Part shown: positions 1 to 8,423 of the stretch, one piece after another
How positions within the stretch are numbered: position 1 is the stretch's first letter
How the letters are laid out: each line of letters opens with the position of its first letter
Source of the DNA: Methylomagnum ishizawai
GTDB lineage: Bacteria > Pseudomonadota > Gammaproteobacteria > Methylococcales > Methylomonadaceae
Assembly (NCBI GenBank): GCA_945861705.1
Contig: CAMAVM010000026.1
Span: 1-32,088, forward strand
Direction of reading: 5' to 3'
Length of the DNA: 32,088 bases
The notes under the pieces: generated by a model
Seen by the model: the letters and a program-made list of their open reading frames with translations, nothing else
What the model was told of the DNA's origin: nothing
The model's database searches: none
Translations under genes and position numbers: made by a program

Positions 1-15
1 AAGCACTTAACACCC

Positions 16-47
16 AAACCCAAGGCCTCAACACCTTGGGTTTTTTT
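16..47 (+). terminator. Rho-independent terminator of an upstream gene outside the window
   Basis: A 10-base perfect stem (AAACCCAAGG at 16-25, CCTTGGGTTT at 34-43) with an 8-base loop runs into an unbroken T tract (41-47). The polarity fits a plus-strand gene that ends just before the window. From here to 111 I see no gene. Confidence 0.8.
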
Positions 48-111
48 ATGCCAGACAACTAGCGGGTAACGACTGATCAGAGAGGTTGAATGAAGAAAGC
101 CTTAGATAGAA

Positions 112-738
112 TCATTTAGTCCTTTGGGTTTTCCGAAACGTTAAATTAATGCGTGGCTTTTTGAGTGCTTTAGTTTTAGGCACTGAATGCAACCAATACT
201 GTTGACAAGTCCCGCCCATCACCAGCAAATCGCCATGTTGCAGGTTAATATTCAATGACTGTTTGCTTTTTTTATGGTGCATTTTAAACAGGCGTTCTTC
301 ACCTAAGCTCAAAGATGCTATCACGGGATTTACCCCCAGCTCCTTTTCATCATCAGTATGACATCCCATAGAATCCCTGCCATCTCGGTATAAATTTGCC
401 AGCACACTATTGAAAGTGCATTGGCAGTGCTGCTCCACTTTTCCCCTGATACTTTGCAACTCTAAAGTCCACGGTTTTGGTTGATGGTTAACACCAGAAT
501 ATTGATAATAAGCGTCAGGATCTCCGTACCAGCACATTAAACGTGGCACTTTAACCCATTTGCTAAAAATAAAAATATCTTCCTCTTGCCAATGTAAACT
601 GTTCAATAAGCTTGTAAAAAGCGCGTCTGATTCAAGTTGAGTATAAAACGCCTTGATTAAAATCAACTCTACGTCATCAGCCAAATTGAAATCTATAAGT
701 TGGCTTTCCGTGTTAGAAAATATTTCTGATTGTCTCAA
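112..738 (-). CDS. alkB: AlkB-family 2-oxoglutarate/Fe(II) dioxygenase (alkylated nucleic acid repair)
   Basis: This is a Fe(II)/2-oxoglutarate-dependent dioxygenase of the AlkB family, which oxidatively removes alkyl groups from DNA or RNA bases. The core is unmistakable: PRLMCWYGD, FNSVLANLYRDG, a metal-binding HTDDE (His and Asp), NPVIASLSLG, the distal His in WLHSVPK, and the 2-oxoglutarate-binding Arg in PRINLTFR. In homologues I know, a Trp usually precedes the first His (MGWHSDDE); here it is Cys (MGCHTDDE). The start is uncertain. The frame stays open upstream to 873, but that part lies inside the 3' end of the TonB receptor gene. I chose TTG at 738, just past the receptor stop (749), which gives 208 residues, the usual size. 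No good ribosome binding site is visible, so an upstream start (ATG at 846) remains possible. Confidence 0.85.
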   Translation of the reverse strand: MRQSEIFSNTESQLIDFNLADDVELILIKAFYTQLESDALFTSLLNSLHWQEEDIFIFSKWVKVPRLMCWYGDPDAYYQYSGVNHQPKPWTLELQSIRGKVEQHCQCTFNSVLANLYRDGRDSMGCHTDDEKELGVNPVIASLSLGEERLFKMHHKKSKQSLNINLQHGDLLVMGGTCQQYWLHSVPKTKALKKPRINLTFRKTQRTK

Positions 739-748
739 GGGATGATCA

Positions 749-2881
749 TTAAAAATCAACAGAGGCTTCAAGATAAAAGCTGCGTCCTGGTAAAGGTAGG
801 TTGACGGGTAGCTCTTTAATGCCTGCCGGTTCCAGGTTATTGGCATCAAACGCGTTCCTAAGCGAAGCAGCAAGATTAATATGTCCCCAAAGCTTTTTAC
901 CCCGTAGAGTGAAGTCTATAGTTTCATAATCTTTCAATGGTTTTGTGTCGTCCGCTTCGCGTGTTCTGCCGCCTAGCCAGTTCAGTTGGGTTTGAAGTTG
1001 CCATTGGGGTAAAAATTGCCATACGCCAGCAAAGTAAACTTGATGTTCTGGCACGTAGGTTATCCTCATTCCGGTCACATCACTGCGTGCATATTGCCAG
1101 GCATAATTTCCCAATAAGCTCCATTGTTCGGACAGTTTCCAGTTCCATTCCAGCTCTGTACCGTAACCATCTTGATTACCAAAGTTGTTATATTGAGAGA
1201 CCGTTTTACTGATGGGTAAGATAGTTATCAGGCTATCGATGTGATAGTAGTAAAGGTTGAGAGCGGTTCTTAATGATGAGAAGGGTCGATAATCAAATGC
1301 CCATTCAACGGTATTGATAGTTTCTGGTTTTAAAAGCATGTTACCAAGGTTTACAGTGCTATTTTGCAGACCAAGCTCAAAAAAACTGGGTGCTCTGAAG
1401 GCTTTGCCGTAAAGCAGTTTGCTAGTGAGTTGTTCGTTGATGTCCCACACTAAGGCAAACCTGGGATTAACAGTGCTGCCAAAATCAGAATAATGATCGT
1501 ACCGCACCCCAGCAGTTAACTGCCAATCCTCAGCAATCTGCCATTCGTCTTGTAGCATTAAGGAGCCAATTGTCCGGTTGGTATCTTTCAAATACGCAAA
1601 AGCCGTGCCAGACTTATCCGTTAAGGTGGCATTCACTATAGGGGGTAGTGGTTTTCCGTAGCTGTAATTAGAAAAATCATTAAAAGTAAGGTCTTCATAC
1701 CTGAATCCTGCACTTAAACGAAACAGATGCTTGTCCAGACCTTTATAGACTGAACTTAGCTTGATAGACGGAACTCTCTGGACATGCCTGATATTTTCAA
1801 TGACACCACTGGAAAAAAGAGCAAGCTGTGTTGGATTGGATTGGTCTATGTTGCCAATGGCATTTATAGGTAAGCGTACGTTGTCGGGAAAGATATTGAC
1901 CTTGGCACTGACATCAGAATGTAAGTAACTGAGTTGCGCCAAAAATTCCCAATCATCAAACCAATCTTCGGTTGAAAACCGCATATCGCCCATGTATTGA
2001 GCACTCTCGCCGATACCTTTAGTATCTAATGCGCCGCCAGCACCTGACCGTGTGCCTATGTCGAAGCCATTAAAAGCCCAAAAGCCAATATCCCAGTGTT
2101 TGCGTTGCAGATTCAGGTGCGTATTTAAGGACTTAAACTGGGTGTTCATGGCTCCAGGAGCCAAGGAAGCATTTGTTCCTATTGCCTTATCAATGAGGGA
2201 TTGGCTGTCTTCCTTAATAATCCGTCCGCTATCGCCCCCAGTATGTTGGTATTGTATGCTGCTAGCAATAGCCCATCCTGCCCACTGAGTTCCGTGTTGC
2301 CCCCAGCCGCTTTGAGTATCCCAATTACCCGCCCGTACACCCAGTTGAGTGCCATTGATGTCTTTAGCTTTTTTGGTGATAACGTTGATAACCCCCGCAA
2401 ACGCATCAGCACCATAAACAGCAGAACCCGGTCCGCGAATGACTTCTACTTGTTCAATCGCGGCTACCGGTATATCCAGGGCAGATTCTGTTGAACCCCG
2501 AAACGCCGTGGTAATACGCGTTCCGTTTAGCAAGAACAATATTTGGGAGTTATTTTTATTTGCGATACCCCTTATATTGTAATGCAGGTCATTCGACAAG
2601 GGTTGTAGGCTTGCGTGTATACCCGGAACAGTCTCCAAAACCTCATGCAACTCAGTTGCACCCATCGTCCTGATTTGTTCTGCGGAGATCACGCTGGTCG
2701 ATCCTGCTGACCGGAAGTTGGGTCGAGGAGTCCACGTAGCTATGCTGACGGATGTTTCGGCTAGTTCGGCAGGGGACATGGAAAAATAGGCTTCCATATC
2801 GTCAGCGGCATAAATAACGCTAGAACTGACGGTAAGGATTAATGCCAAACAGTTTCGGATTATTTGCCGATTAAAGCTCAT
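749..2881 (-). CDS. TonB-dependent outer-membrane receptor
   Basis: This 710-residue protein has a signal peptide (about 1-25, ending VIYAAD), a plug domain (about 55-170, with VISAEQIRTMG, ETVPGIHA, NIRGI, VEVIRGPGSAVYGADAFAGVINVITKK), a large beta-barrel and a terminal Phe in the final strand (ASVDF). Such receptors import a scarce ligand across the outer membrane using TonB energy. The sequence does not reveal the ligand. The barrel resembles siderophore/cobalamin-type receptors only in general form. Its ATG overlaps the stop of the upstream GGDEF/EAL gene by 4 bases (ATGA), so translation is probably coupled. No N-terminal signalling extension of the FecA type is seen. The neighbours suggest that the receptor works with a periplasmic YfiR-like protein and a c-di-GMP enzyme. 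Confidence 0.93.
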   Translation of the reverse strand: MSFNRQIIRNCLALILTVSSSVIYAADDMEAYFSMSPAELAETSVSIATWTPRPNFRSAGSTSVISAEQIRTMGATELHEVLETVPGIHASLQPLSNDLHYNIRGIANKNNSQILFLLNGTRITTAFRGSTESALDIPVAAIEQVEVIRGPGSAVYGADAFAGVINVITKKAKDINGTQLGVRAGNWDTQSGWGQHGTQWAGWAIASSIQYQHTGGDSGRIIKEDSQSLIDKAIGTNASLAPGAMNTQFKSLNTHLNLQRKHWDIGFWAFNGFDIGTRSGAGGALDTKGIGESAQYMGDMRFSTEDWFDDWEFLAQLSYLHSDVSAKVNIFPDNVRLPINAIGNIDQSNPTQLALFSSGVIENIRHVQRVPSIKLSSVYKGLDKHLFRLSAGFRYEDLTFNDFSNYSYGKPLPPIVNATLTDKSGTAFAYLKDTNRTIGSLMLQDEWQIAEDWQLTAGVRYDHYSDFGSTVNPRFALVWDINEQLTSKLLYGKAFRAPSFFELGLQNSTVNLGNMLLKPETINTVEWAFDYRPFSSLRTALNLYYYHIDSLITILPISKTVSQYNNFGNQDGYGTELEWNWKLSEQWSLLGNYAWQYARSDVTGMRITYVPEHQVYFAGVWQFLPQWQLQTQLNWLGGRTREADDTKPLKDYETIDFTLRGKKLWGHINLAASLRNAFDANNLEPAGIKELPVNLPLPGRSFYLEASVDF

Positions 2882-5284
2882 TTTTCGATACTGCCAAATA
2901 GAGATGTTATCGGTTTAAGTTCATCCAAAGGTACAGGCTTGCCGATGCCGTAGCCTTGTGCATAATCAATACCGAGTGTTTTAAGTAGATTAAAGATAGC
3001 TTCATTTTCAACAAATTCAGCAATAGTCTTCTTATTCATCACATGACCTACCTCATTGATGGATTTAACCATCGCTAGATCGACCTCATCATCAAGTATG
3101 TCTTTGACGAACAGGCCATCAATTTTGAGGTAATCCACTGGCAAATGTTTTAGATAAGCAAACGACGACAAGCCACTACCGAAATCATCCAGAGAGAACA
3201 GGCAACCTTGTTCTTTCAACTGATGAATAAAATTGGTTGCATAAGATAAGTTGGAAATGGCGGCGGTTTCTGTTATTTCAAAACAGAGCTTATTGGTGGG
3301 GACGGCCCACTTTTTGAATTGTTCCGAAATAAATTCCAGCATGGATTCATCAGAAAGTGACAAGCCGGACAGGTTAACTGAGCATAGCGATAAGGTTTTG
3401 ACAAATTCGGGGTTACCGGATAACCATTCCAGTAGCGTGGAGAGGATCCAGCGATCCAACTCGGAGGCTAAATTGTAACGTTCGGCAGCCGGCAAAAAGG
3501 CTCCCGGTGGAATAATATTGCCCCGGTCATCACGATAGCGGAGCAGCACTTCAAAATGTAGACCTTCGTTGCTATCAAGCAAGGGTACGATGGGTTGTCC
3601 ATACAGGAGAAAGCGGTGTTGGTCTAAGCCTTGGCGAATTTTTTCCACCCACTGCATCTCGCCCCGACGCATCGCCAGGGCTTCATCGTCGGGACGGAAG
3701 ACATGGACTCGGTTCCGGCCTTTTTCTTTCGCCGCATAACAGGCGGCATCGGCCTCTTTGAGTAGATCGACTGCATTGCCGCTGACAATATTGATGGACG
3801 ACACGCCAATGCTGACACCAATGGTAAAGCGCCGGTCATCCCAGGCAAAATTAAAATCCTTGATCAAGTCGCGCAATTTCTCGCAGGCTTGATACGCCTG
3901 GCTGGATGAGCAGTTGTACATCAATAACCCAAATTCATCACCGCCAAGCCGGGCGACAAAGTCATATTGCCGGATGTGTTTTCTCAGTAGTTCACCCAAT
4001 TGCCTGAGCAGTTCATCACCCGCCAAATGGCCACAGGTGTCGTTGATGATCTTAAACTGGTCGAGATCCAAGTAGCACAGTGCATGTTCAGTGTTATCCT
4101 GATGCGCCAAAACAATTGCTCGCTTCAAATAACGGTCAAATTTATTGCGATTAGCTAATCCGGTTAAGGCATCGTGGTCGGCTTGATAAGCGATTTGTTC
4201 ATTCAGTAAGCGGGTTTCGGTTATGTCTTCGTAAACAATTAACAAGCTGCTTTCTTGCCGTTCATTTTCGACCAATCGCGCTGTCGCCCTAACCCAGATA
4301 ATACGTCCGTTGTGGCAGATATTACGCATTTCCTGATTGTGTACCTGCAACGGGTTGGCAAAGCAACGCTCGATCAAGTCTTGCATCAAGGTCGAATCAT
4401 CCGAATGGATAAAATCGAAAATGGAACAATTTTGTAATTCTTCTACGGTCAAGCCCAGTTGTTTGGCACCGGTAAGATTCACCGAAACAATAACGCCATC
4501 TCTGGAAATATTGAAAACCATTGTTGGGTTATCATCGTAGAGCGTCAAATAGCGATTTTTTGCCTGTGTTAAAGCATGGCTTTGGGTTTCGACGGTTTCA
4601 ATCAGGCTATTGAATGAATCAACCAATACCCCCAGCTCGTCATTGCTCAGTTTAACTGCCCTGAATGAATAATCGCCGGTATTGCTGATCTTTTTGACGG
4701 TGCTTACCAGCCTTTTTATGGGACTGGATATGAGTCTTAATAACGGTCTTGAGATAAAAAATGTCAGTAAGGATACACCCACTAGCACCAAAAACAATAC
4801 ACCTATAAATCGGATTTTTTGCCAATAAGCGAGAGACAAATCCGCGTGTATATAAACAGTTCCGAGTTTTTCCTTGTCAATTACTATAGGGTTAACAACA
4901 ATCAACTGTTTGTTTTCAAAGCGAGTTTTCTCGTCAGCGATGGATTTTGGACAAGCATGATCGGACTTGGTGTTTTTCGACAAGCCGACAAAGACTGTGT
5001 TCTTATCGCCATACAAAGCAAGTGATTTGAACAGCAGGAATATTATTGAAGACAGCCAGATTTTCGGTAGCTAAATTCCGGTCATCAAACATCAACGCGG
5101 CAGTGCTGCGATTGCCGATGATCGCAGCCAAAGCGGATAAATCATTTTTGGTTGTGCGTTGAAATTCTGAAAGTTCCAGTAAAATCAAAAATACGCCAGC
5201 AAACAGCAGGGATACTGCACTGGAAAATAGCAATATAAATAATAGCTTACTGTTGATAGATAACGCGCTGATTTTATTCATCAT
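2878..5284 (-). pseudogene. YfiN-like CHASE8-HAMP-PAS-GGDEF-EAL c-di-GMP enzyme, split by a single-base frameshift
   Basis: Two adjoining frames form one gene. The first (5284 down to the stop at 5003-5005) encodes an N-terminal membrane helix (about 13-35) and the start of a CHASE8-type periplasmic sensor. The second (open from about 5016 to 2878) carries the rest of the sensor, a second helix, HAMP, PAS, GGDEF and EAL. Removing one A from the AAA run (TTT at 5026-5028 on plus) joins them as AVQ-SLALYGDKN and gives an 801-residue protein. Enzymatic motifs look intact: RQYD inhibitory-site motif, RLGGDEF, an EVL variant of EAL with its Arg (FEVLLRYRD), DDFGSG and LKIDG. Both cyclase and phosphodiesterase activity are therefore plausible. 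The start overlaps the yfiR stop (ATGA). The shift may be a real mutation or a homopolymer sequencing error. If it is real, the product loses its membrane sensor. Confidence 0.85.
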
Positions 5285-5838
5285 GGCTTATCTTCCTTAA
5301 TAAGTTCAGCGATTTCTAACAATTTGGCACTGATTTTCAAGCCAGTTTGTTTGACTGAATGCAGATTAATTTGCAGCTTAATTTTGCCATTCCGGTTGAC
5401 AAAACCTATCATCCCACCCTCTGTGGCAAAGTTTTCGCCTTCACCAACCACAAGGATTTTAGCCTTATCTGGGCTGGTTTGAATTTTTGCAAAAACTATT
5501 GTTAGATCAATTGAGGCGCTAACATAAAGGATGTGGCAGTCCGTTTTCATGCTAGAACCCGATAAGAAGTCGGTTTCCCTAAGCCTTAATACTTCGATTG
5601 GATGTTCAAAAGCGGATTTTTTTTCGATAGCGTCAATATCACTAGCAAAAGGATCGTCACCTAACAAGCACAGATTGAAGGTTGCGCCATTGATTGCCGG
5701 CCAAGTGATAAATTTGGTGAAGTTATACAGATAGCCAGCCTTGATTTTGTATTCAAGATTAGCGTCGTCAGCGATAACGCTATGCGAAAACAAAAATGCA
5801 ATACATATCAGCGTTCTGGCTAAGAAAATATCCTTCAT
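5281..5838 (-). CDS. YfiR-family periplasmic protein (DUF4154)
   Basis: A 185-residue exported protein with a signal peptide (about 1-23, MKDIFLARTL...VIADD) followed by the YfiR-family core: YKIKAGYLYNFTKFITWP, NLCLLGDDPF, CHILYVS, KILVVGEG and a GGMIGFVNRNGKIKLQIN segment. In Pseudomonas aeruginosa, YfiR is a periplasmic repressor that binds the sensor of the CHASE8 diguanylate cyclase YfiN. Here it directly precedes a CHASE8 enzyme with an ATGA overlap, so the same inhibitor role is likely. An A-rich, weakly purine-rich stretch (CTAAAGAA) lies before the ATG. It is the first gene of the cassette; the promoter should lie in 5839-6090, but I see no convincing -35/-10 pair. Confidence 0.88.
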   Translation of the reverse strand: MKDIFLARTLICIAFLFSHSVIADDANLEYKIKAGYLYNFTKFITWPAINGATFNLCLLGDDPFASDIDAIEKKSAFEHPIEVLRLRETDFLSGSSMKTDCHILYVSASIDLTIVFAKIQTSPDKAKILVVGEGENFATEGGMIGFVNRNGKIKLQINLHSVKQTGLKISAKLLEIAELIKEDKP

Positions 5839-5976
5839 TTCTTTAGTGTGCTTGCTTATCCGCTGTCAGTGTGGGGCAAATTTTCACTTGCTTAAGGTGT
5901 TTTAGGGTTTTATTAAAACGGGTTCACGGTATGGATGTGTAGTTTCAAAATCAAATGCAGTAATGACTTTGAACAA

Positions 5977-6002
5977 GTAATGAAACTTGATGGTTTCATT
6001 AC
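5977..6002. repeat. Perfect 10-bp inverted repeat between yfiR and the M18 peptidase gene
   Basis: GTAATGAAAC (5977-5986) and GTTTCATTAC (5993-6002) are exact inverted copies separated by 6 bases. There is no T tract on either side, so it is a poor intrinsic terminator. Its place upstream of yfiR (starting at 5838) and downstream of the minus-strand peptidase gene makes an operator or a stabilising 3' hairpin possible. Confidence 0.6.
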
Positions 6003-6091
6003 AAATCTCGCCTAACTATAGCTTATTTTTCAGACAAATTCAGCCTTGCTTAAGCATTAGTTTGCCAGTGAGGGAATTTTTGACCTAAAGC

Positions 6092-7399
6092 TTAACGTGT
6101 GTCCAGGAAAAATCGCTGCAACACCTTAATCAGGTAGTCATGATCTAACACCCCAGCACTCTCCCTAATACTGTGCATTGCCCACATTGGACTACCGACA
6201 TCGACTGAACGGATACCCAATTTGGCTGAGGTGATGGGTCCTATGGTGCTGCCGCAGGGCAGGTCGCATCGGTGCGAATAGTATTGATAAGGTATATCGG
6301 CTTGATTGCACCAATCGATAAACATGGCTTGTGAAATGCTTTCAGAGCTGTAACGATGATTCGCATTGATCTTGATTACAGGTCCTTTGTTGACCATTAC
6401 TTTATGTTCAAGGTCATAAGCTGAGGGAAAATTGGGGTGATAAGCATGTGCCATATCAGCACTGATAAGAAAACTTTTCGCCATAATCCGAGGAAAATCC
6501 TGGTGTTCGCAGCTGGCTAGGGTAATACGTTGGAGAACATCGGGAAGAAAACTTCCATCAGCACCTTGTTTGCTTTCGCTGCCAATTTCCTCGTGATCGA
6601 AGAACGCACAAACCAAGGTGTTTCCGTTTTCACTTAAAACGGCTTCATTCAGTAATGCTTGCAACGCAGTATGACAGGAAGCCAGATTATCCAACTGACT
6701 ATCACTGTAAAAGTCTTCCTGCGCTCCCCAAATTACGCCTTTTTGGGTGTCGTATACAGCTAAATCCCAAGACAGTAGTTGCGCGGAATTGATGCCGGAT
6801 TGCTTTTCCAATAAGCTTAAAAAATAATCCGGCGGCAGTTGTTGTTCTGATAAGGTCGATAAAATTAGCGGCAATTCATTCTGCTTGTGCAGTTTTAAGC
6901 CATCCTCATTGACAGTCCTATTCATGTGGATTGCCAAATTAGGTAGGCGCAACAAAGGTTTATCAAATTTGATAAGCTGACTAGCGATTTCGCCCTGATC
7001 GTTCCGATAACAAATCCGTCCGGCAAGGCTTAAGTCACGGTCGGTAAAGGTGGCAAGAATCGGACTGCCGTAAATTTCGACATTTAATCGTAATAAGCTG
7101 TCCTTGCCATTGATTGCATTGGGTTTCACCCGTAATCCTGGCGAATCGGTATGTGCGCCGACGATTTTAAACCCCGAGTCAAGCAACGGTTTTGTTCCGA
7201 GTACAAACAGGATGATGGAGGAATCATCACGTACGACATAATAGCGACCACCGGGCTGTAACTGCCATCTTGTTGTTTCATCGAGTTTTGTAAATTGAAA
7301 GGGCTTAAGCAGGGATTCTATGGTGCTGACGACATGCCAGGGACTTGGGCTGGAGTCGATGAAGGATAGGAGATTTTGGATTTGGTGGTGTGTGGACAT
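6092..7399 (-). CDS. apeB: M18-family zinc aminopeptidase (aspartyl aminopeptidase-like)
   Basis: A 435-residue cytosolic metallopeptidase that removes N-terminal, often acidic, residues from peptides. All M18 hallmarks are visible: GAHTDSPGLRVKP (first zinc His near residue 83), SQLDNLASC (bridging Asp), FFDHEEIGSESKQGA (catalytic and zinc Glu pair), ISADMAHAYHPN (zinc Asp), SHRCDLPCGSTIGPI, and PMWAMHSIRESAG with the last zinc His. Length and order match bacterial ApeB and eukaryotic DNPEP homologues. The start at 7399 gives MSTHHQIQNLLSFIDSSPSPWH, which aligns with the usual N-terminus. It stands alone, with intergenic gaps on both sides. The symbol follows Pseudomonas-type naming; substrate preference is inferred from the family. 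Confidence 0.93.
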   Translation of the reverse strand: MSTHHQIQNLLSFIDSSPSPWHVVSTIESLLKPFQFTKLDETTRWQLQPGGRYYVVRDDSSIILFVLGTKPLLDSGFKIVGAHTDSPGLRVKPNAINGKDSLLRLNVEIYGSPILATFTDRDLSLAGRICYRNDQGEIASQLIKFDKPLLRLPNLAIHMNRTVNEDGLKLHKQNELPLILSTLSEQQLPPDYFLSLLEKQSGINSAQLLSWDLAVYDTQKGVIWGAQEDFYSDSQLDNLASCHTALQALLNEAVLSENGNTLVCAFFDHEEIGSESKQGADGSFLPDVLQRITLASCEHQDFPRIMAKSFLISADMAHAYHPNFPSAYDLEHKVMVNKGPVIKINANHRYSSESISQAMFIDWCNQADIPYQYYSHRCDLPCGSTIGPITSAKLGIRSVDVGSPMWAMHSIRESAGVLDHDYLIKVLQRFFLDTR

Positions 7400-7945
7400 T
7401 GATTTTTCTATATTTATTAAAATGCGCTGAAGTGGATGTTACCAATACCGTTATGTTAAGGGCTAAAGATAGCAAGACTGGAGTGCAAAGCTCGCTTTGC
7501 CTGTGACGGACAAGGGCAAAGCGAGCTTTGCACTCCAAAATATGATTTAACTTAACGACATTAGGTATGTTACCCCGTACGCAACATTTTTTGAATGATT
7601 CGGTAAAATCAATATACCGCTAATGCGAGGTTTATTTGAATGCCAGAGCATAGGATATGCCGAGGCACGAGGCGCATTATTCACGATGGACGGAATTTTG
7701 CGGGACTGTGACGTTGCAATATATAGCGTCCGGCTGAACATCAAAAATATGGCTACGGCTACTGGATAATTTTTGGCAGAAAATGACCGTAATCTGTCAT
7801 TGCACAACAGCTAGCAACATGAGTAAATCACACCTAGGCTCTGAACTACTCATAGTGATTTGGAACTCTTTTTGGATAAGAGATACTTACTCCTGATCGT
7901 ATTCGATTAATAAACTGTTTAGCCAATGTCTCGGAGGAATGAGTC
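7400..7945. other. 546-base intergenic stretch with a MITE-like hairpin element and no convincing gene
   Basis: The left third holds a hairpin repeat element (see 7440-7568). The remainder contains only short frames without ribosome binding sites. A 48-codon plus-strand frame (7623-7769) and an 86-codon minus-strand frame (7547-7807) lie antiparallel to each other, and neither resembles a family I can support. A good Shine-Dalgarno site appears at the right end for the gene starting at 7946. Confidence 0.6.
7440..7568. repeat. MITE-like element with a 23-bp perfect inner hairpin and imperfect outer inverted repeats
   Basis: The inner arms, 7479-7501 and 7515-7537, are exact inverted copies of 23 bases starting TGGAGTGCAAAGCTCG, with a 13-base loop. 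Around them, TACCAATACCGTTATGTTAAG (about 7440-7460) resembles the reverse complement of CTTAACGACATTAGGTA (about 7551-7567), suggesting degenerate terminal repeats. No clear target duplication is visible. The TGGAGTG...CACTCC ends of the hairpin recur in the palindrome at 8360-8387. Confidence 0.65.
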
Positions 7946-8179
7946 ATGAAAATAACAGACGAAGAAATCAAAGTATTAACGAATCAACTTAAAGAATGGA
8001 ATGTGCAGATCGCCGTGCTTGCTGCGAAGCAGGATGCAGCGGCGGTAACGGCAGCACAATTCGCCCAGGAACTCGATGCGCTACGCACCAAACACCTTGC
8101 TGCAACAAAACAATTACACGAATTGGAATTGCATGAGTCGGGAATGTACATGTGGGAGAATATTGGGGACGGGGGATAA
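7946..8179 (+). CDS. Small coiled-coil protein, C-terminus probably altered by an adjacent insertion
   Basis: A 77-residue, strongly helical protein rich in Ala, Glu, Gln, Lys and Leu (KVLTNQLKEWNVQIAVLAAK, then an Ala-rich heptad-like stretch). It has no signal peptide. A strong ribosome binding site (GGAGGAATG, 10 bases ahead) supports the ATG at 7946. Proteins of this style (KxQLxEWxAxIxxLxAKAD... AWExLKxGxExAW) are common small gammaproteobacterial coiled-coil proteins of unknown role and normally end in a second Trp-containing helix. Here the frame stops just after MWENIGDGG. A matching tail, MEEAWKRI, can be read at about 8445-8468, beyond an insertion-like segment. I therefore suspect a gene truncated by insertion. 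The family assignment is from memory of its pattern, not a search. Confidence 0.6.
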   Translation: MKITDEEIKVLTNQLKEWNVQIAVLAAKQDAAAVTAAQFAQELDALRTKHLAATKQLHELELHESGMYMWENIGDGG

Positions 8180-8291
8180 AACGGAGTCGAAATTCCTGTG
8201 GGGTAGGCAATCAGTTTTATTTTTTGCTTGCCTTTTATCGACAAAACGGTGGGCAGAAAAAACACTGTTTACCTACCTGACTGGATTTCGG

Positions 8292-8423
8292 GGTAGTGGG
8301 TTAAACCTGTATTTTTTGATGAACTTGTTGGCTTCATGCTTGTGAGTCGCGTGTATTTTGGAGTGACAAACCTAGGTTTGTCACTCCGCCTTATCAATCA
8401 AGTTACAGGTTTAACCCACTACC
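8292..8423. mobile_element. 132-bp MITE with 20-bp perfect terminal inverted repeats and 8-bp target duplication
   Basis: The left end GGTAGTGGGTTAAACCTGTA (8292-8311) and the right end (8404-8423) are exact inverted copies of 20 bases. They are flanked directly by GATTTCGG at 8284-8291 and again at 8424-8431, an 8-bp target site duplication. It encodes no transposase and so must have been moved in trans. It carries an internal perfect 28-bp palindrome. Confidence 0.85.
8360..8387. repeat. Perfect 28-bp palindrome inside the 132-bp MITE
   Basis: GGAGTGACAAACCT and its exact reverse complement abut with no loop, centred on CCTAGG. The outer GGAGTG/CACTCC is shared with the hairpin at 7479-7537, so the two may belong to one family of REP-like palindromes. 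Confidence 0.8.

Noticed and set aside
7623-7769. A 48-codon plus-strand frame whose peptide (TMDGILRDCDVAIY) loosely recalls shell-protein (BMC) helices
   Set aside because: Spacing to the preceding Glu does not fit the BMC fold, there is no ribosome binding site, and no companion shell genes are present.
7547-7807. 86-codon minus-strand frame in the repeat-rich gap
   Set aside because: No ribosome site, no recognisable motif, and it is antiparallel to another equally weak frame.
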